DNA from: Pseudomonadota bacterium
Lineage (GTDB): Bacteria > Pseudomonadota > Alphaproteobacteria > Rhizobiales > Xanthobacteraceae
Direction of reading: 5' to 3'
DNA: 64,000 nucleotides
Assembly (NCBI GenBank): GCA_023404675.1
Contig: JAEYAW010000031.1
Coordinates: 614,072 to 678,071 of the forward strand
Below the pieces are notes generated by a model. The model was given only the letters and a program-made list of their open reading frames with translations. It made no database searches and was not told the DNA's origin. Positions 53,926 through 61,803 of this stretch are shown here, in pieces. Positions within the stretch are counted from its first letter, which is position 1. Each line of letters starts with the position of its first letter. Position numbers and translations under genes: made by a program.

Positions 53926-54885
53926 CTAAAAGAAGCCGGCGGCGCGTCCGGCAAACCCGATCAGAACGGCCGCGACGATCCACATCCAGCCAAGGCCACG
54001 CGAGCGACGCTGCAGCACGGCCTTTGCCGGATTGGCGGGATCGTAAAACACCTGCACCGGATCACCCGCCCTGTAGCTCGCGGCCTCCCGCCGTGCGAAC
54101 AGATCGACCGACGCCAGCATCCGCCCGCCGAGGGCGATCCGGCTGCCGCTGTAGTGCTGCTCGCCAACCGGATAGGAGTAGACGATCAGCGGATAGAAGA
54201 ACCGCCACCACCGCGTTGCAGCGCCCATCGTTGCCGCGGTCCTGAATGACTTCACCTCGACGCTGTCGATCTGCCCCCAGGTCGATGCCCATTTCGCGGT
54301 GGCAGCGACCTCGCGGTGCGAGGCCTCCGCCAGCAACATGGCGAATACGCCGAATCCGCCCAGAAGAAGGGCCAGCCCGACATTGCCGGGCGCCGGAATC
54401 GTATTCGCGACGGCCTCCACCACAAAGTCGGACCCGAAAGCCGCCAGCAGCCAGAAGGCGATGCAGCCAGCGATGAAAATGATCAGGGCGCGATACATGC
54501 CGTCCGGAGCTTCTCTCTCAAGGACGGCTTGCGCGGGATTGGCCGGATCGTAATAGACGAACACCCGCGCGCCGACCGGGTAGCGCGCGATCGTTTCTGC
54601 CACTTCGGCGTTGCCGACATCGTGGCCGAGCCGGACCTTGCGGCCGCGCCGCGTTCCGGCCGTGGTGTCGTAGTCGTAGGTGACTTCCGCGAAATTGCGG
54701 ATTTCGGTGTCTTCATTGCCCGCCGCCTTGACCTTGCGGGCCACCACACGGGCCGAGCGAATACGGCCGCGCGTCTTGACCCAGCTTCGGGCGCGGCGTT
54801 CGAGGTTGTATTGATAGAGCGTCGCGAAAACCACCAGAGCGATCACGACGGCGCCGAAGGCCAGCAGCGCCGCCTTCAGGCTCAT
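53926..54885 (-). CDS. Membrane protein with two DUF3592 domains
   Basis: A 319-residue protein with about four membrane helices: one at the N-terminus (ALLAFGAVVIALVVFATLYQY), two in the middle, and one at the C-terminus. Two soluble DUF3592 modules (about residues 35-125 and 205-290) each end in the near-identical FVYYDPANPAQAVLER and QVFYDPANPAKAVLQR. That repetition shows internal duplication. DUF3592 function is unknown. It lies 59 bp upstream of uvrB on the same strand, but linkage is probably accidental. Confidence 0.85.
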   Translation of the reverse strand: MSLKAALLAFGAVVIALVVFATLYQYNLERRARSWVKTRGRIRSARVVARKVKAAGNEDTEIRNFAEVTYDYDTTAGTRRGRKVRLGHDVGNAEVAETIARYPVGARVFVYYDPANPAQAVLEREAPDGMYRALIIFIAGCIAFWLLAAFGSDFVVEAVANTIPAPGNVGLALLLGGFGVFAMLLAEASHREVAATAKWASTWGQIDSVEVKSFRTAATMGAATRWWRFFYPLIVYSYPVGEQHYSGSRIALGGRMLASVDLFARREAASYRAGDPVQVFYDPANPAKAVLQRRSRGLGWMWIVAAVLIGFAGRAAGFF

Positions 54886-54920
54886 CGGAGGGTGACCGGA
54901 CCTGGTGGCATGGAGTCGTC

Positions 54921-55850
54921 CTAGACGCGATCAGCGCTGAAGGTGTTGCAGGCCTGAACCGTTCCCTGCTGGTAGCCGGTCATGAACCAGCGCTTGCGCT
55001 GCTCGGCCGAGCCGTGCGTGAACGAATCCGGCACCACGCGGCCGGTGGCCTGCCGCTGCAGCGTATCATCACCGATGGCCGCTGCTGTCTGCAGCGCCGC
55101 ATCGATATCGCCGGGCTCGATAAAGCCGGGCCGCTTCTTCTCCTCGCGGTTCACCCAGACGCCGGCGAGACAATCGGCCTGCAACTCGACCCGCACCTGC
55201 AGCGCGTTGGCTTCGGCGCGGCTGCCGGCCTGCTGCTGCATTCGCGTCACGCGCGGCAGAATGCCGAGCAGGTTCTGCACGTGGTGCCCGGCTTCATGCG
55301 CAATAATGTAGGCCGCCGTGAACTTGCAGGCATTGCCCGAGCATCCACGGAAACGGGTCTCGACCTGCCGGAAGAATGCTGTGTCGAGGAATATCTGGCG
55401 ATCCGGCGGGCAGTAGAACGGCCCCATCGCCGACTGCGCCATGCCGCAGCGGCCGCCATTGGTGGCATTGCGGAACAGAACGATGCGCGGTCCCACGTAT
55501 TTCTGGCCGCTGGCCGAGAAGATTTCGTCCCAGCGGTCGTCGATCTCGCCCAGCACGCCGGAAATCATGCTGCCCATTTCGTCGGTGGGCGCACCGGATT
55601 TTCGCTGCGAGGCGGTGCGGCTGTCGGTCTGGTAGGTCTGATCCTGCCCGCCGGTGAGGATTTCAGCGCCGCTGATCAGAAGCCGCGGGTCGATGCCGAG
55701 TGCCCAGCCGAGCAAGCCCAGCACGACGACAGTGCCAAGACCCAGCCCGCCTCCGCCAATCGGAAAACCGCCCCCGCCTCCGCCACCCATGCCGCCATCG
55801 TCGCGGCGATCGTCGATATTGTCGCTGCGACGAAAGTCATCGTAGCGCAT
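54921..55850 (-). CDS. YpfJ-type neutral zinc metallopeptidase
   Basis: A 309-residue protein. A Gly-rich N-terminus and one membrane helix (residues about 35-52) precede the peptidase with zinc motif HEAGHH (His185, Glu186, His189) and the downstream ELQADCLAGVW that supplies the third ligand Glu. The family (zinc_peptidase, YpfJ) is conserved but poorly characterised. The active site probably faces the periplasm. It reads leftward, just upstream of the DUF3592 gene (35 bp). Confidence 0.9.
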   Translation of the reverse strand: MRYDDFRRSDNIDDRRDDGGMGGGGGGGFPIGGGGLGLGTVVVLGLLGWALGIDPRLLISGAEILTGGQDQTYQTDSRTASQRKSGAPTDEMGSMISGVLGEIDDRWDEIFSASGQKYVGPRIVLFRNATNGGRCGMAQSAMGPFYCPPDRQIFLDTAFFRQVETRFRGCSGNACKFTAAYIIAHEAGHHVQNLLGILPRVTRMQQQAGSRAEANALQVRVELQADCLAGVWVNREEKKRPGFIEPGDIDAALQTAAAIGDDTLQRQATGRVVPDSFTHGSAEQRKRWFMTGYQQGTVQACNTFSADRV

Positions 55851-56205
55851 GGGCGGTCTCCTTCAGGCTCCTGCGAGCAATCCATGCCGACGCGGCACGG
55901 CTCCCGCCAGTCCGCGCGTGGCGGCAAGTTCCATTCGGTGTCTCATAGCGCGACCGGCAAATTTTGCCTAGCGGCATCCAGTCCCCTTCCCCGGCCCGCC
56001 CAGCTCCCGCGCGCGAGCGCACGATAATGATCGACCGGCCCTCCGGTTCCATTCCCCCGGGGCGCGGTGTTCGGCGTTTCTTACGTACGCAAACGGATGC
56101 CGCCGCATCGTGACGGAAAAAACTGCATCGCGTTGTTGCGCGCATCTTCAAGCACCCGCATTGAGCGTGGCGATTGCCGCGCAAACATCGTGAATGGAAA
56201 AATCG

Positions 56206-56235
56206 CGAAAACGTTTTCGATAAACTGTGTGTTTA
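56206..56235. promoter_or_regulatory. Paired palindromes upstream of ccrM
   Basis: CGAAAACGTTTTCG (56206-56219) is a perfect 14-bp palindrome, directly followed by TAAAC-TGTGT-GTTTA (56221-56235). They lie about 85-115 bp before the ccrM start and could bind a cell-cycle regulator. A CtrA-type TTAA-N7-TTAA is not exact here. Confidence 0.4.
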
Positions 56236-56299
56236 CCTCGCTCGACCATGATCGCGCTCAACCGGTTTTGTTGGTTCCGCGTCGCCGGCCGCGTCGCCT

Positions 56300-56318
56300 G
56301 AGTCAGAGTTTGTGAGTC
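56300..56318 (+). promoter_or_regulatory. Two GANTC sites in the ccrM leader
   Basis: GAGTC at 56300-56304 and 56314-56318; the second directly abuts the ATG at 56319. CcrM methylates GANTC. In Caulobacter, GANTC sites in the ccrM leader make the gene respond to its own methylation state. A similar feedback here is an inference. Confidence 0.6.
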
Positions 56319-57452
56319 ATGGGTCTGTCGCGTCGCGGGGCGTCTGTAAGGGCGCCCCGCACTCAACTTGAAGCACCGCAGGATTGCCGCGTCATCGTTG
56401 GCGATTGCATTGCGGAACTGGCGAAGCTGCCACCGGCCTCGGTGGACGTGGTGTTCGCCGATCCTCCATACAACCTTCAGCTCAAGGGCGATCTCAAGCG
56501 TCCGGATGATTCGCATGTCGATGCGGTCACCGACGACTGGGACAAGTTCTCGTCCTTCGGCGCCTACGATGATTTCACGCGCGCATGGCTGCTGGCCTGC
56601 CGCCGCGTGATGAAGCCGTCCGCCACACTGTGGGTGATCGGCTCCTATCACAACATTTTCCGCGTCGGCGCGATGATGCAGGATCTCGGATTCTGGCTGC
56701 TCAATGACATCATCTGGCGCAAATCGAATCCGATGCCGAATTTCCGCGGCCGCAGATTCACCAACGCGCATGAGACCATGATCTGGGCTGCGCGCGACGA
56801 GAACGCGAAGGGCTACACCTTCAACTACGAGGCGCTCAAAGCCGCCAATGAAGACGTGCAGGTTCGTTCGGACTGGCTGATTCCGCTTTGCACCGGCGAG
56901 GAACGCCTCAAGGGCGACGACGGCAAGAAAGTTCATCCGACGCAGAAGCCGGAAGGCCTTCTCGCCCGCGTGCTGCTGTCGTCGTCGAAGCCCGGCGATC
57001 TCATCCTCGATCCGTTCAACGGAACCGGCACGACAGGCGCGGTCGCCAAGCGTCTCGGCCGACGCTATATCGGCATCGAGCGCGACAAGACCTATGCCGC
57101 CGCCGCCGAAGCGCGCATTGCATCGATCCTGCCGCTGCCGGGCGCATCGCTTGCCCCCTTCATGACCGCGCGCGAAGCGCCGCGCGTGCCGTTCTCCGAG
57201 CTGATCGAACGCGGCATGATCATGCCGGGCGCAACGCTGTTCGACGCCAAGAAGCAGCACGGCGCACTGGTGCGTGCCGATGGCGCGCTCTCCCTCGGCG
57301 ACAAGGTCGGCTCGATTCATCGCATCGGCGCGCTGGCGCAGGGCGCGCAGGCCTGCAACGGCTGGACCTTCTGGCATCTCGAAACCAGAAAAGGCCTGTG
57401 CGTGATCGACGAACTGCGCGCCAAGATCCGCAGCGAGATGATGGCCGGCTGA
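56319..57452 (+). CDS. ccrM: Cell-cycle-regulated DNA adenine methyltransferase (GANTC)
   Basis: A 377-residue beta-class N6-adenine methyltransferase: VVFADPPYNLQLKGDL (DPPY at 48-51) comes before the SAM motif DPFNGTGTTG. It then has the C-terminal domain (PFSELIERGMIMPGATLFD to IHRIGALAQGAQACNGWTFWHLE) that is specific to CcrM and needed for GANTC recognition. It re-methylates hemimethylated GANTC late in the cell cycle and so times gene expression. The start ATG directly follows a GANTC site; the ribosome site is weak. No cognate endonuclease is adjacent, as expected for an orphan regulator. Confidence 0.97.
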   Translation: MGLSRRGASVRAPRTQLEAPQDCRVIVGDCIAELAKLPPASVDVVFADPPYNLQLKGDLKRPDDSHVDAVTDDWDKFSSFGAYDDFTRAWLLACRRVMKPSATLWVIGSYHNIFRVGAMMQDLGFWLLNDIIWRKSNPMPNFRGRRFTNAHETMIWAARDENAKGYTFNYEALKAANEDVQVRSDWLIPLCTGEERLKGDDGKKVHPTQKPEGLLARVLLSSSKPGDLILDPFNGTGTTGAVAKRLGRRYIGIERDKTYAAAAEARIASILPLPGASLAPFMTAREAPRVPFSELIERGMIMPGATLFDAKKQHGALVRADGALSLGDKVGSIHRIGALAQGAQACNGWTFWHLETRKGLCVIDELRAKIRSEMMAG

Positions 57453-57523
57453 CATCCGATCATCCGGATACGGCGGCCACCACTCCTTGTATCGTATCCC
57501 GGTATCCCGCCCTTGCCGGCAAC

Positions 57524-57613
57524 TCACCGCCGGCAGGTCGTGGCGGATTGAACAAGCAGGCCGAACTGGACGCCGGTCCACAACAGGCCAAGCACAAGCA
57601 TCGCCGTCATCAT
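57524..57613 (-). CDS. Small membrane ORF translationally coupled to the SDR gene
   Basis: A 29-codon frame, MMTAMLVLGLLWTGVQFGLL then VQSATTCRR. It starts at ATG 57613, overlapping the SDR stop by ATGA (57613-57610), with GGAGG upstream inside the SDR gene. The peptide is one hydrophobic segment with a short basic end containing one Cys. The coupling and ribosome site support translation. No homologue is recalled. A chance frame is still possible given its length. Confidence 0.45.
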   Translation of the reverse strand: MMTAMLVLGLLWTGVQFGLLVQSATTCRR

Positions 57614-58452
57614 CGCGCGACCTCCTCGGTCCAGTCAGTGGACAGCGCGAGCCGCCGCCAGGTTTGCGCCTCCTGTTCCACCAGCGCGTGCTTGGCTTGC
57701 ATTCGCGCCAGTGTATCGCTGCCGAGCGGCAGGTGGATCGGCGGCTCGGCCGCGTTGGCCAACGCCATCATTGCGGCCGCAAACTTGCGCGGATCGCCGG
57801 GCTGGGCGTGATTGGCATCGGCTGCATGGGCGCGCGTGCGGCCCACCGTCCCGGCATAGTCGTCGATCGTCAGCGCCGTGCGCACGACTGAACTGTCGTC
57901 GAGAAAATCGGTGCGGAAGAATCCCGGCTCGACCGCCGTGACCTTGATGCCGAGCGGAGCGACCTCGCCGGCCAGCGCCTCGCTGAGCCCTTCAACCGCA
58001 AACTTGGTCGCGCCGTAGACGCCCCAGCCCGGATAGCCGGCGATGCCGCCGACCGAGGAAATGTTGATGACGTGACCGCTGCGCTGGCGTCGCATGTGCG
58101 GCAGCACGGCGCGGGTGACGTTGAGCAGGCCGAAGACGTTGGTGTCGAACACCCGCCGTGTCTCCTCGGCATTCGCCTCCTCGACAGCGCCGAGCAGACC
58201 AAATCCCGCATTGTTGACCAGCACGTCGATACGGCCGAACGTCGAGACCGCCAGCTGCGCGGCCTCGTGCGCCTCGCTCTCCCGCGTCACGTCGAGACGC
58301 ACGGCCAGCAGACGATCATTGCCGCCGTGCGCCGCCTCGATGACGGCGGGGTTGCGGGCCGCCGCGACCACCGCGTCCCCGGCGGCCAGCGCTTCCGCGA
58401 CGATCCGCGCGCCGAACCCGCGCGATGCTCCCGTCACGAACCAGACTCTCAT
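57610..58452 (-). CDS. Short-chain dehydrogenase/reductase
   Basis: A 280-residue classical SDR: cofactor motif TGASRGFGARI, NNAGFG, catalytic Ser in INISSVGGIAG, and YGATK (Tyr and Lys) follow in order. Substrate specificity is not readable. It lies divergent from a LysR-type regulator (123-bp gap), which is a common regulator-target arrangement, so the LysR protein probably controls it. The stop codon overlaps the start of a small membrane ORF. Confidence 0.93.
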   Translation of the reverse strand: MRVWFVTGASRGFGARIVAEALAAGDAVVAAARNPAVIEAAHGGNDRLLAVRLDVTRESEAHEAAQLAVSTFGRIDVLVNNAGFGLLGAVEEANAEETRRVFDTNVFGLLNVTRAVLPHMRRQRSGHVINISSVGGIAGYPGWGVYGATKFAVEGLSEALAGEVAPLGIKVTAVEPGFFRTDFLDDSSVVRTALTIDDYAGTVGRTRAHAADANHAQPGDPRKFAAAMMALANAAEPPIHLPLGSDTLARMQAKHALVEQEAQTWRRLALSTDWTEEVAR

Positions 58453-58528
58453 GTTTCTTCTCCATCCCGTTAGGCCGGCCGGACATCGGCGTGGCGACGG
58501 ATGGAGAACTAGGCGGAAACATTAGTTG

Positions 58529-58572
58529 AGATAATCCGCTTTATCTTTCCTGATCTATTGAACATAATTCAA
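58529..58572. promoter_or_regulatory. LysR-type binding sites in the SDR/lysR intergenic region
   Basis: AGATAA-N6-TTATCT (58529-58546) and TTGAA-N5-TTCAA (58558-58572). The second ends 2 bp before the lysR ATG. LysR proteins bind dyads of this kind in the divergent promoter region, one for activation and one for autorepression. Confidence 0.5.
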
Positions 58573-58574
58573 CA

Positions 58575-59483
58575 ATGAAGATCGACACGGCGGACCTTTC
58601 CACGTTTCTCGCCATCGCGCGGCATCGCAGCTTTCGCGCCGCCGCCGTCGAGCTCGGCGTGTCCACGTCCGCGCTCAGCCACGCCTTGCGCGCGCTGGAA
58701 GAGCGCCTCGACGTGCGCCTGTTCAACCGCACCACGCGCAGCGTCGCGCTGACGGAAGCCGGCGAGCGGCTGTTCACCCGCATCAGTCCGGCGTTCCGCG
58801 ATATCGCCGACGCGCTGGAAGACCTGAATACATTTCGCAGCCGCCCGGCAGGCACGCTGCGGCTGAATGCCGCCCGTTCTTCCGCGCAGCTCGTGCTGCT
58901 GCCGATCATCAACCGCTTCCTAAAGGCCTATCCCGATATCCGTGCCGATCTCACGATAGATGACGCGCTGATCGACATGGTGTCGGAGGGATTCGACGCC
59001 GGCGTACGGTTCGGTGAAACCATCGCGGCCGACATGATCGCGGTCCCGATCGGTCCCCGCCAGCGCTTCATCGTCGTCGGCTCGCCGGCCTTTTTCCGGA
59101 CTCACACGCCGCCCGCCTCGCCGCACGATCTCAGCCGGCTGCCCTGCATCCGTTTCCGCTTCCCGAGCGGCACCTATCTCCGCTGGGAATTCGCGCGCGG
59201 CGGAATCGAACTGGCGATTCAGGTCGATGGACCCGTCTCGCTCAGCGATCAGGAACTGATGCTGCAATCGGCGCTGGCGGGCGTCGGGCTGGCCTATGTC
59301 CTTGAGGGACACGCGGCGGATCTCATCGCGCGCAAGCGTCTCGTTCAGGTCCTTGAGGACTGGTGTCCGGCCTATCCCGGCTTCTTCCTGTACTATCCGA
59401 GCCGCCGGCAACTGCCCGCCGCACTGCGCGCCTTCGTCGATTTCGCCAAACGAAGCCCGGCGCCTGACAATTCCGAAGGCTGA
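58575..59483 (+). CDS. LysR-family transcriptional regulator
   Basis: A 302-residue LTTR. The N-terminal HTH covers TADLSTFLAIARHRSFRAAAVELGVSTSALSHALRALEERLDVRLFNRTTRSVALTEAG in overlapping short blocks, followed by the helix RFRDIADALEDLNTFRSRPAG-like linker and the effector domain (LRLNAARSSAQLVLLPIINRFLKAYPDI onward). Its probable target is the divergent SDR gene. The inducer is unknown. The ATG at 58575 immediately follows the second dyad, so binding there would repress itself. Confidence 0.93.
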   Translation: MKIDTADLSTFLAIARHRSFRAAAVELGVSTSALSHALRALEERLDVRLFNRTTRSVALTEAGERLFTRISPAFRDIADALEDLNTFRSRPAGTLRLNAARSSAQLVLLPIINRFLKAYPDIRADLTIDDALIDMVSEGFDAGVRFGETIAADMIAVPIGPRQRFIVVGSPAFFRTHTPPASPHDLSRLPCIRFRFPSGTYLRWEFARGGIELAIQVDGPVSLSDQELMLQSALAGVGLAYVLEGHAADLIARKRLVQVLEDWCPAYPGFFLYYPSRRQLPAALRAFVDFAKRSPAPDNSEG

Positions 59484-59572
59484 GGCGTCCTCGCCGGCAT
59501 TCTGACTTCCGGAGAGTTCGTCTATAACGCCTTCCCGCCCATCCGCGGCAACATCAACTCCCGGAGTAGCCC

Positions 59573-60262
59573 ATGCTGAAATTCTATTTCAACGGATCGC
59601 CCAACCCGACCAAGGTCGCGCTGTTCCTCGAGGAAGCGGGGCTGCCTTACGAGCCGATCGCCGTGGATACCCGCAAGGGAGATCAGTTCAGGCCGGACTA
59701 TCTGGCGATCAATCCGAACGGCAAGGTGCCGGCCATCGACGACGATGGCGTCATCGTTTTCGACAGCAACGCGATCCTGCTCTACCTCGCCGAGAAGACC
59801 GGGAAGTTCCTGCCCGAGAACACGCCCGCCCGGCGCGGGGAGCTGCTGTCCTGGCTGATGTTCGTCGCGACCGGGATCGGCCCCTACTTCGGCCAGGCCG
59901 TGCACTTCAAGCACTTCGCGCCGGAAAAAGTGTCCTATGCCGACGCGCGCTATCAATTCGAGGCGCGCCGCCATCTGGCGGTGATCGACGAGCGGCTGGC
60001 CAAGGCTCCGTATGTCCTCGGCGACACCTACACCATCGTGGACATGTGTGCGTGGGGCTGGCTGCGGATGGTGCCGTTCGCGATTGGCGCGGATGCGCTG
60101 GAAAGCGCTCCGAACGTGGTACGCCTGCTGAAGGAGATCGACGCGCGACCGGCCGCGGCGCGCGCCCTCGCGCTGAAGGAGAAGTTCACCTTCAAAACAG
60201 AGATGGACGAGGAGGCGCGGCGCGTGATGTTCCGTCATCTCGCCACGCCGCAGCCTGCCTGA
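59573..60262 (+). CDS. Glutathione S-transferase family protein
   Basis: A 229-residue GST. A thioredoxin-like N-terminal domain runs MLKFYFNGSPNPTKVALFLEEAGLPYE through NGKVPAI and the cis-Pro region, with DSNAILLYLAEKTG in place of the usual ESxAI. A helical C-terminal domain holds the substrate site. It is similar to the nu-class (YfcG/YghU-like) group active with disulfides or peroxides. CCGGAG lies upstream of the ATG. The gene lies about 90 bp after lysR, on the same strand. Confidence 0.92.
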   Translation: MLKFYFNGSPNPTKVALFLEEAGLPYEPIAVDTRKGDQFRPDYLAINPNGKVPAIDDDGVIVFDSNAILLYLAEKTGKFLPENTPARRGELLSWLMFVATGIGPYFGQAVHFKHFAPEKVSYADARYQFEARRHLAVIDERLAKAPYVLGDTYTIVDMCAWGWLRMVPFAIGADALESAPNVVRLLKEIDARPAAARALALKEKFTFKTEMDEEARRVMFRHLATPQPA

Positions 60263-60328
60263 GCAGCCGGTTCAGATGGTTACGCGACGCGATCGCCCTC
60301 GCGCCGGGCGATCGCCGACGGCCGGGGC

Positions 60329-60514
60329 TCAGCCCGGCCGATAGGAGCCGCGCTCGGGATCATAGCGCAGCGTTTTCTCGGCGCGCACGGGCTCGCGTAC
60401 AGGCCCGAACCGGGCCTCCTCCAGCTCGCGGTTGATCCGGCGCGCCTCGCGCAGTCCCCAGCGCACGAGCGCGACGCCTCCGACGGCAACTCCAATCAGG
60501 ACAAGTGGCGGCAT
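60329..60514 (-). CDS. Small membrane protein of unknown function
   Basis: A 61-residue protein: MPPLVLIGVAVGGVALVRWG forms one N-terminal membrane helix, followed by a charged tail (REARRINRELEEARFGPVREPVRAEKTLRYDPERGSYRPG). AGGGA lies upstream of the ATG. The hydrophobic-then-charged pattern and codon use look like a real small gene; the longer frame to 60583 does not. It is downstream of the S49 protease gene on the same strand (95-bp gap). No family name is recalled. Confidence 0.6.
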   Translation of the reverse strand: MPPLVLIGVAVGGVALVRWGLREARRINRELEEARFGPVREPVRAEKTLRYDPERGSYRPG

Positions 60515-60609
60515 CGAACGATCCCTGGTCAGATTCATCAGGCTCCAGCGACACAGCTTCGCCGATGCGCTCGACCGCCGCAACTCTCAATCCTGTCATT
60601 CCGCCCGGC

Positions 60610-61506
60610 TCAGAGCCCGAAACGGGACCACAACATCCGCGCTTCAACCGCCGCCAGCGCCTGCTCGGGCAACGCACCGACGTCCAGCCCGCTCTGCGCG
60701 CCGCCGCGACGGCGCAGCAACCCGGACAGCAGCCCGGTCGGCGGCGCGATCAGAGGCGTGCGAACCTTGTCGCCATACCGGACCCGCAAGGTACCGCGCA
60801 CGTCGCCGATAGCGTCGGCCAGTCCCAGCAGGATGGAGCGCTCGCCGGCCCAGTATTCGCCGGTGAACAGCAGATCGTCGGCCCCTTTCAGGCGAGCGCC
60901 GCGGCGCTCCTTCACCAGATCGATGAAGGTGACGTGGATGTCCCGCTGCATCGCCTTCACGCGCGCCACATCGTCGGGGTTTTCCGGCAGGAACGGGTCC
61001 AGCGTCGCCTTGTGGGTGCCCGCTGTATAGAGACGGCGCTCCACGCCGATCTTGCGGATCAGTTCCGTGAAACCGAACGTGCCGCCGACCACGCCGATCG
61101 AGCCCAGGATCGATGACGGATCGCAAAAGATCTCGTCGCCCGCGCAGGCGATCATGTAGCCGCCGGAGGCCGCGACATCCTCGACGAAGACCAGAACAGG
61201 AAGCTTCTTTTCCTCGGCCAACTGGCGGATCCGCAAGAAGATCTGCCGGGACTGTACCGGCGAGCCGCCGGGAGAATTAATGACGACGGCGACGGCCTGC
61301 GCGCGCGGCGTCGAAAATGCCTTGTCGAGCAGACGCGCGACGCCAGCCAGCGTCAGCCCGGACCGCAGCGGCGTCACGGCACCGATGGTGCCGGAAAGCC
61401 GGACCACGGGAACCACCGGAGCGTCGGCGCGCCAGCGTTCCGGCAGCATCTGTCGCAACGCCTTGATCACGCCGCGCCAGCCGGTCTCGTCGTTTGGTTC
61501 ACTCAT
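60610..61506 (-). CDS. S49-family serine protease (SppA/SohB-like signal peptide peptidase)
   Basis: A 298-residue protease with the SppA catalytic dyad: nucleophile Ser114 in VAASGGYMIA and general base Lys166 in GTHKATLDPF. INSPGGSPVQS is the oxyanion-hole region. The single-domain length (about half of E. coli SppA) is typical of bacterial short SppA. It degrades signal peptides or membrane proteins. No N-terminal membrane helix is evident before residue 25, so it may be cytoplasmic or peripherally bound. ATG 61506 is taken. Confidence 0.94.
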   Translation of the reverse strand: MSEPNDETGWRGVIKALRQMLPERWRADAPVVPVVRLSGTIGAVTPLRSGLTLAGVARLLDKAFSTPRAQAVAVVINSPGGSPVQSRQIFLRIRQLAEEKKLPVLVFVEDVAASGGYMIACAGDEIFCDPSSILGSIGVVGGTFGFTELIRKIGVERRLYTAGTHKATLDPFLPENPDDVARVKAMQRDIHVTFIDLVKERRGARLKGADDLLFTGEYWAGERSILLGLADAIGDVRGTLRVRYGDKVRTPLIAPPTGLLSGLLRRRGGAQSGLDVGALPEQALAAVEARMLWSRFGL

Positions 61507-61653
61507 CTTTGATTCCTTTGAGTCGCAATCTCACGAACTCGCGTCACACTTGGAACGAAGTCGCGGCTATATGGTTATTCAACAATCCGGTTCCAGCTGG
61601 ATCAGAAATTTCCGAAACGGATCACGGGACATTGCGTCCCGCAGGGTGCAGGG

Positions 61654-61749
61654 ATGAAAGCCTATCTTCTCATCATGTTGATCGGCGCGCTTCTCACGGC
61701 CATCCATCTGACGCGTACAGATCAGCATTCCGAGCAGCAGCCGCAATAG
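61654..61749 (+). CDS. Putative 31-residue membrane protein
   Basis: The frame reads MKAYLLIMLIGALLTAIHLTRTDQHSEQQPQ in two short parts: a single hydrophobic helix (residues 4-18) and a Gln-rich hydrophilic end. AGGG lies 4-7 bp upstream of the ATG. It sits in the gap between the leftward S49 protease and leftward TrmN6-like genes. Coding is plausible but unproven at this length. Confidence 0.35.
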   Translation: MKAYLLIMLIGALLTAIHLTRTDQHSEQQPQ

Positions 61750-61803
61750 CGGCAAAACGTCCATCACCTGACGGACGCCCTTTAACCGGACGCACGCCCG
61801 CTC

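Larger units (their letters stand above)
55851..56318. other. Divergent promoter region of the zinc peptidase and ccrM
   Basis: A 468-bp intergenic stretch. It holds two palindromes near 56206-56235 and two GANTC sites near 56300 and 56314, treated separately. The rest is ordinary leader or promoter DNA. A 115-residue leftward frame here (55837-56184) looks like chance. Confidence 0.55.

Noticed and set aside
55837..56184. A 115-residue leftward frame upstream of ccrM
   Set aside because: It overlaps the start of the zinc peptidase region, has no ribosome site or recognisable composition, and covers promoter DNA.
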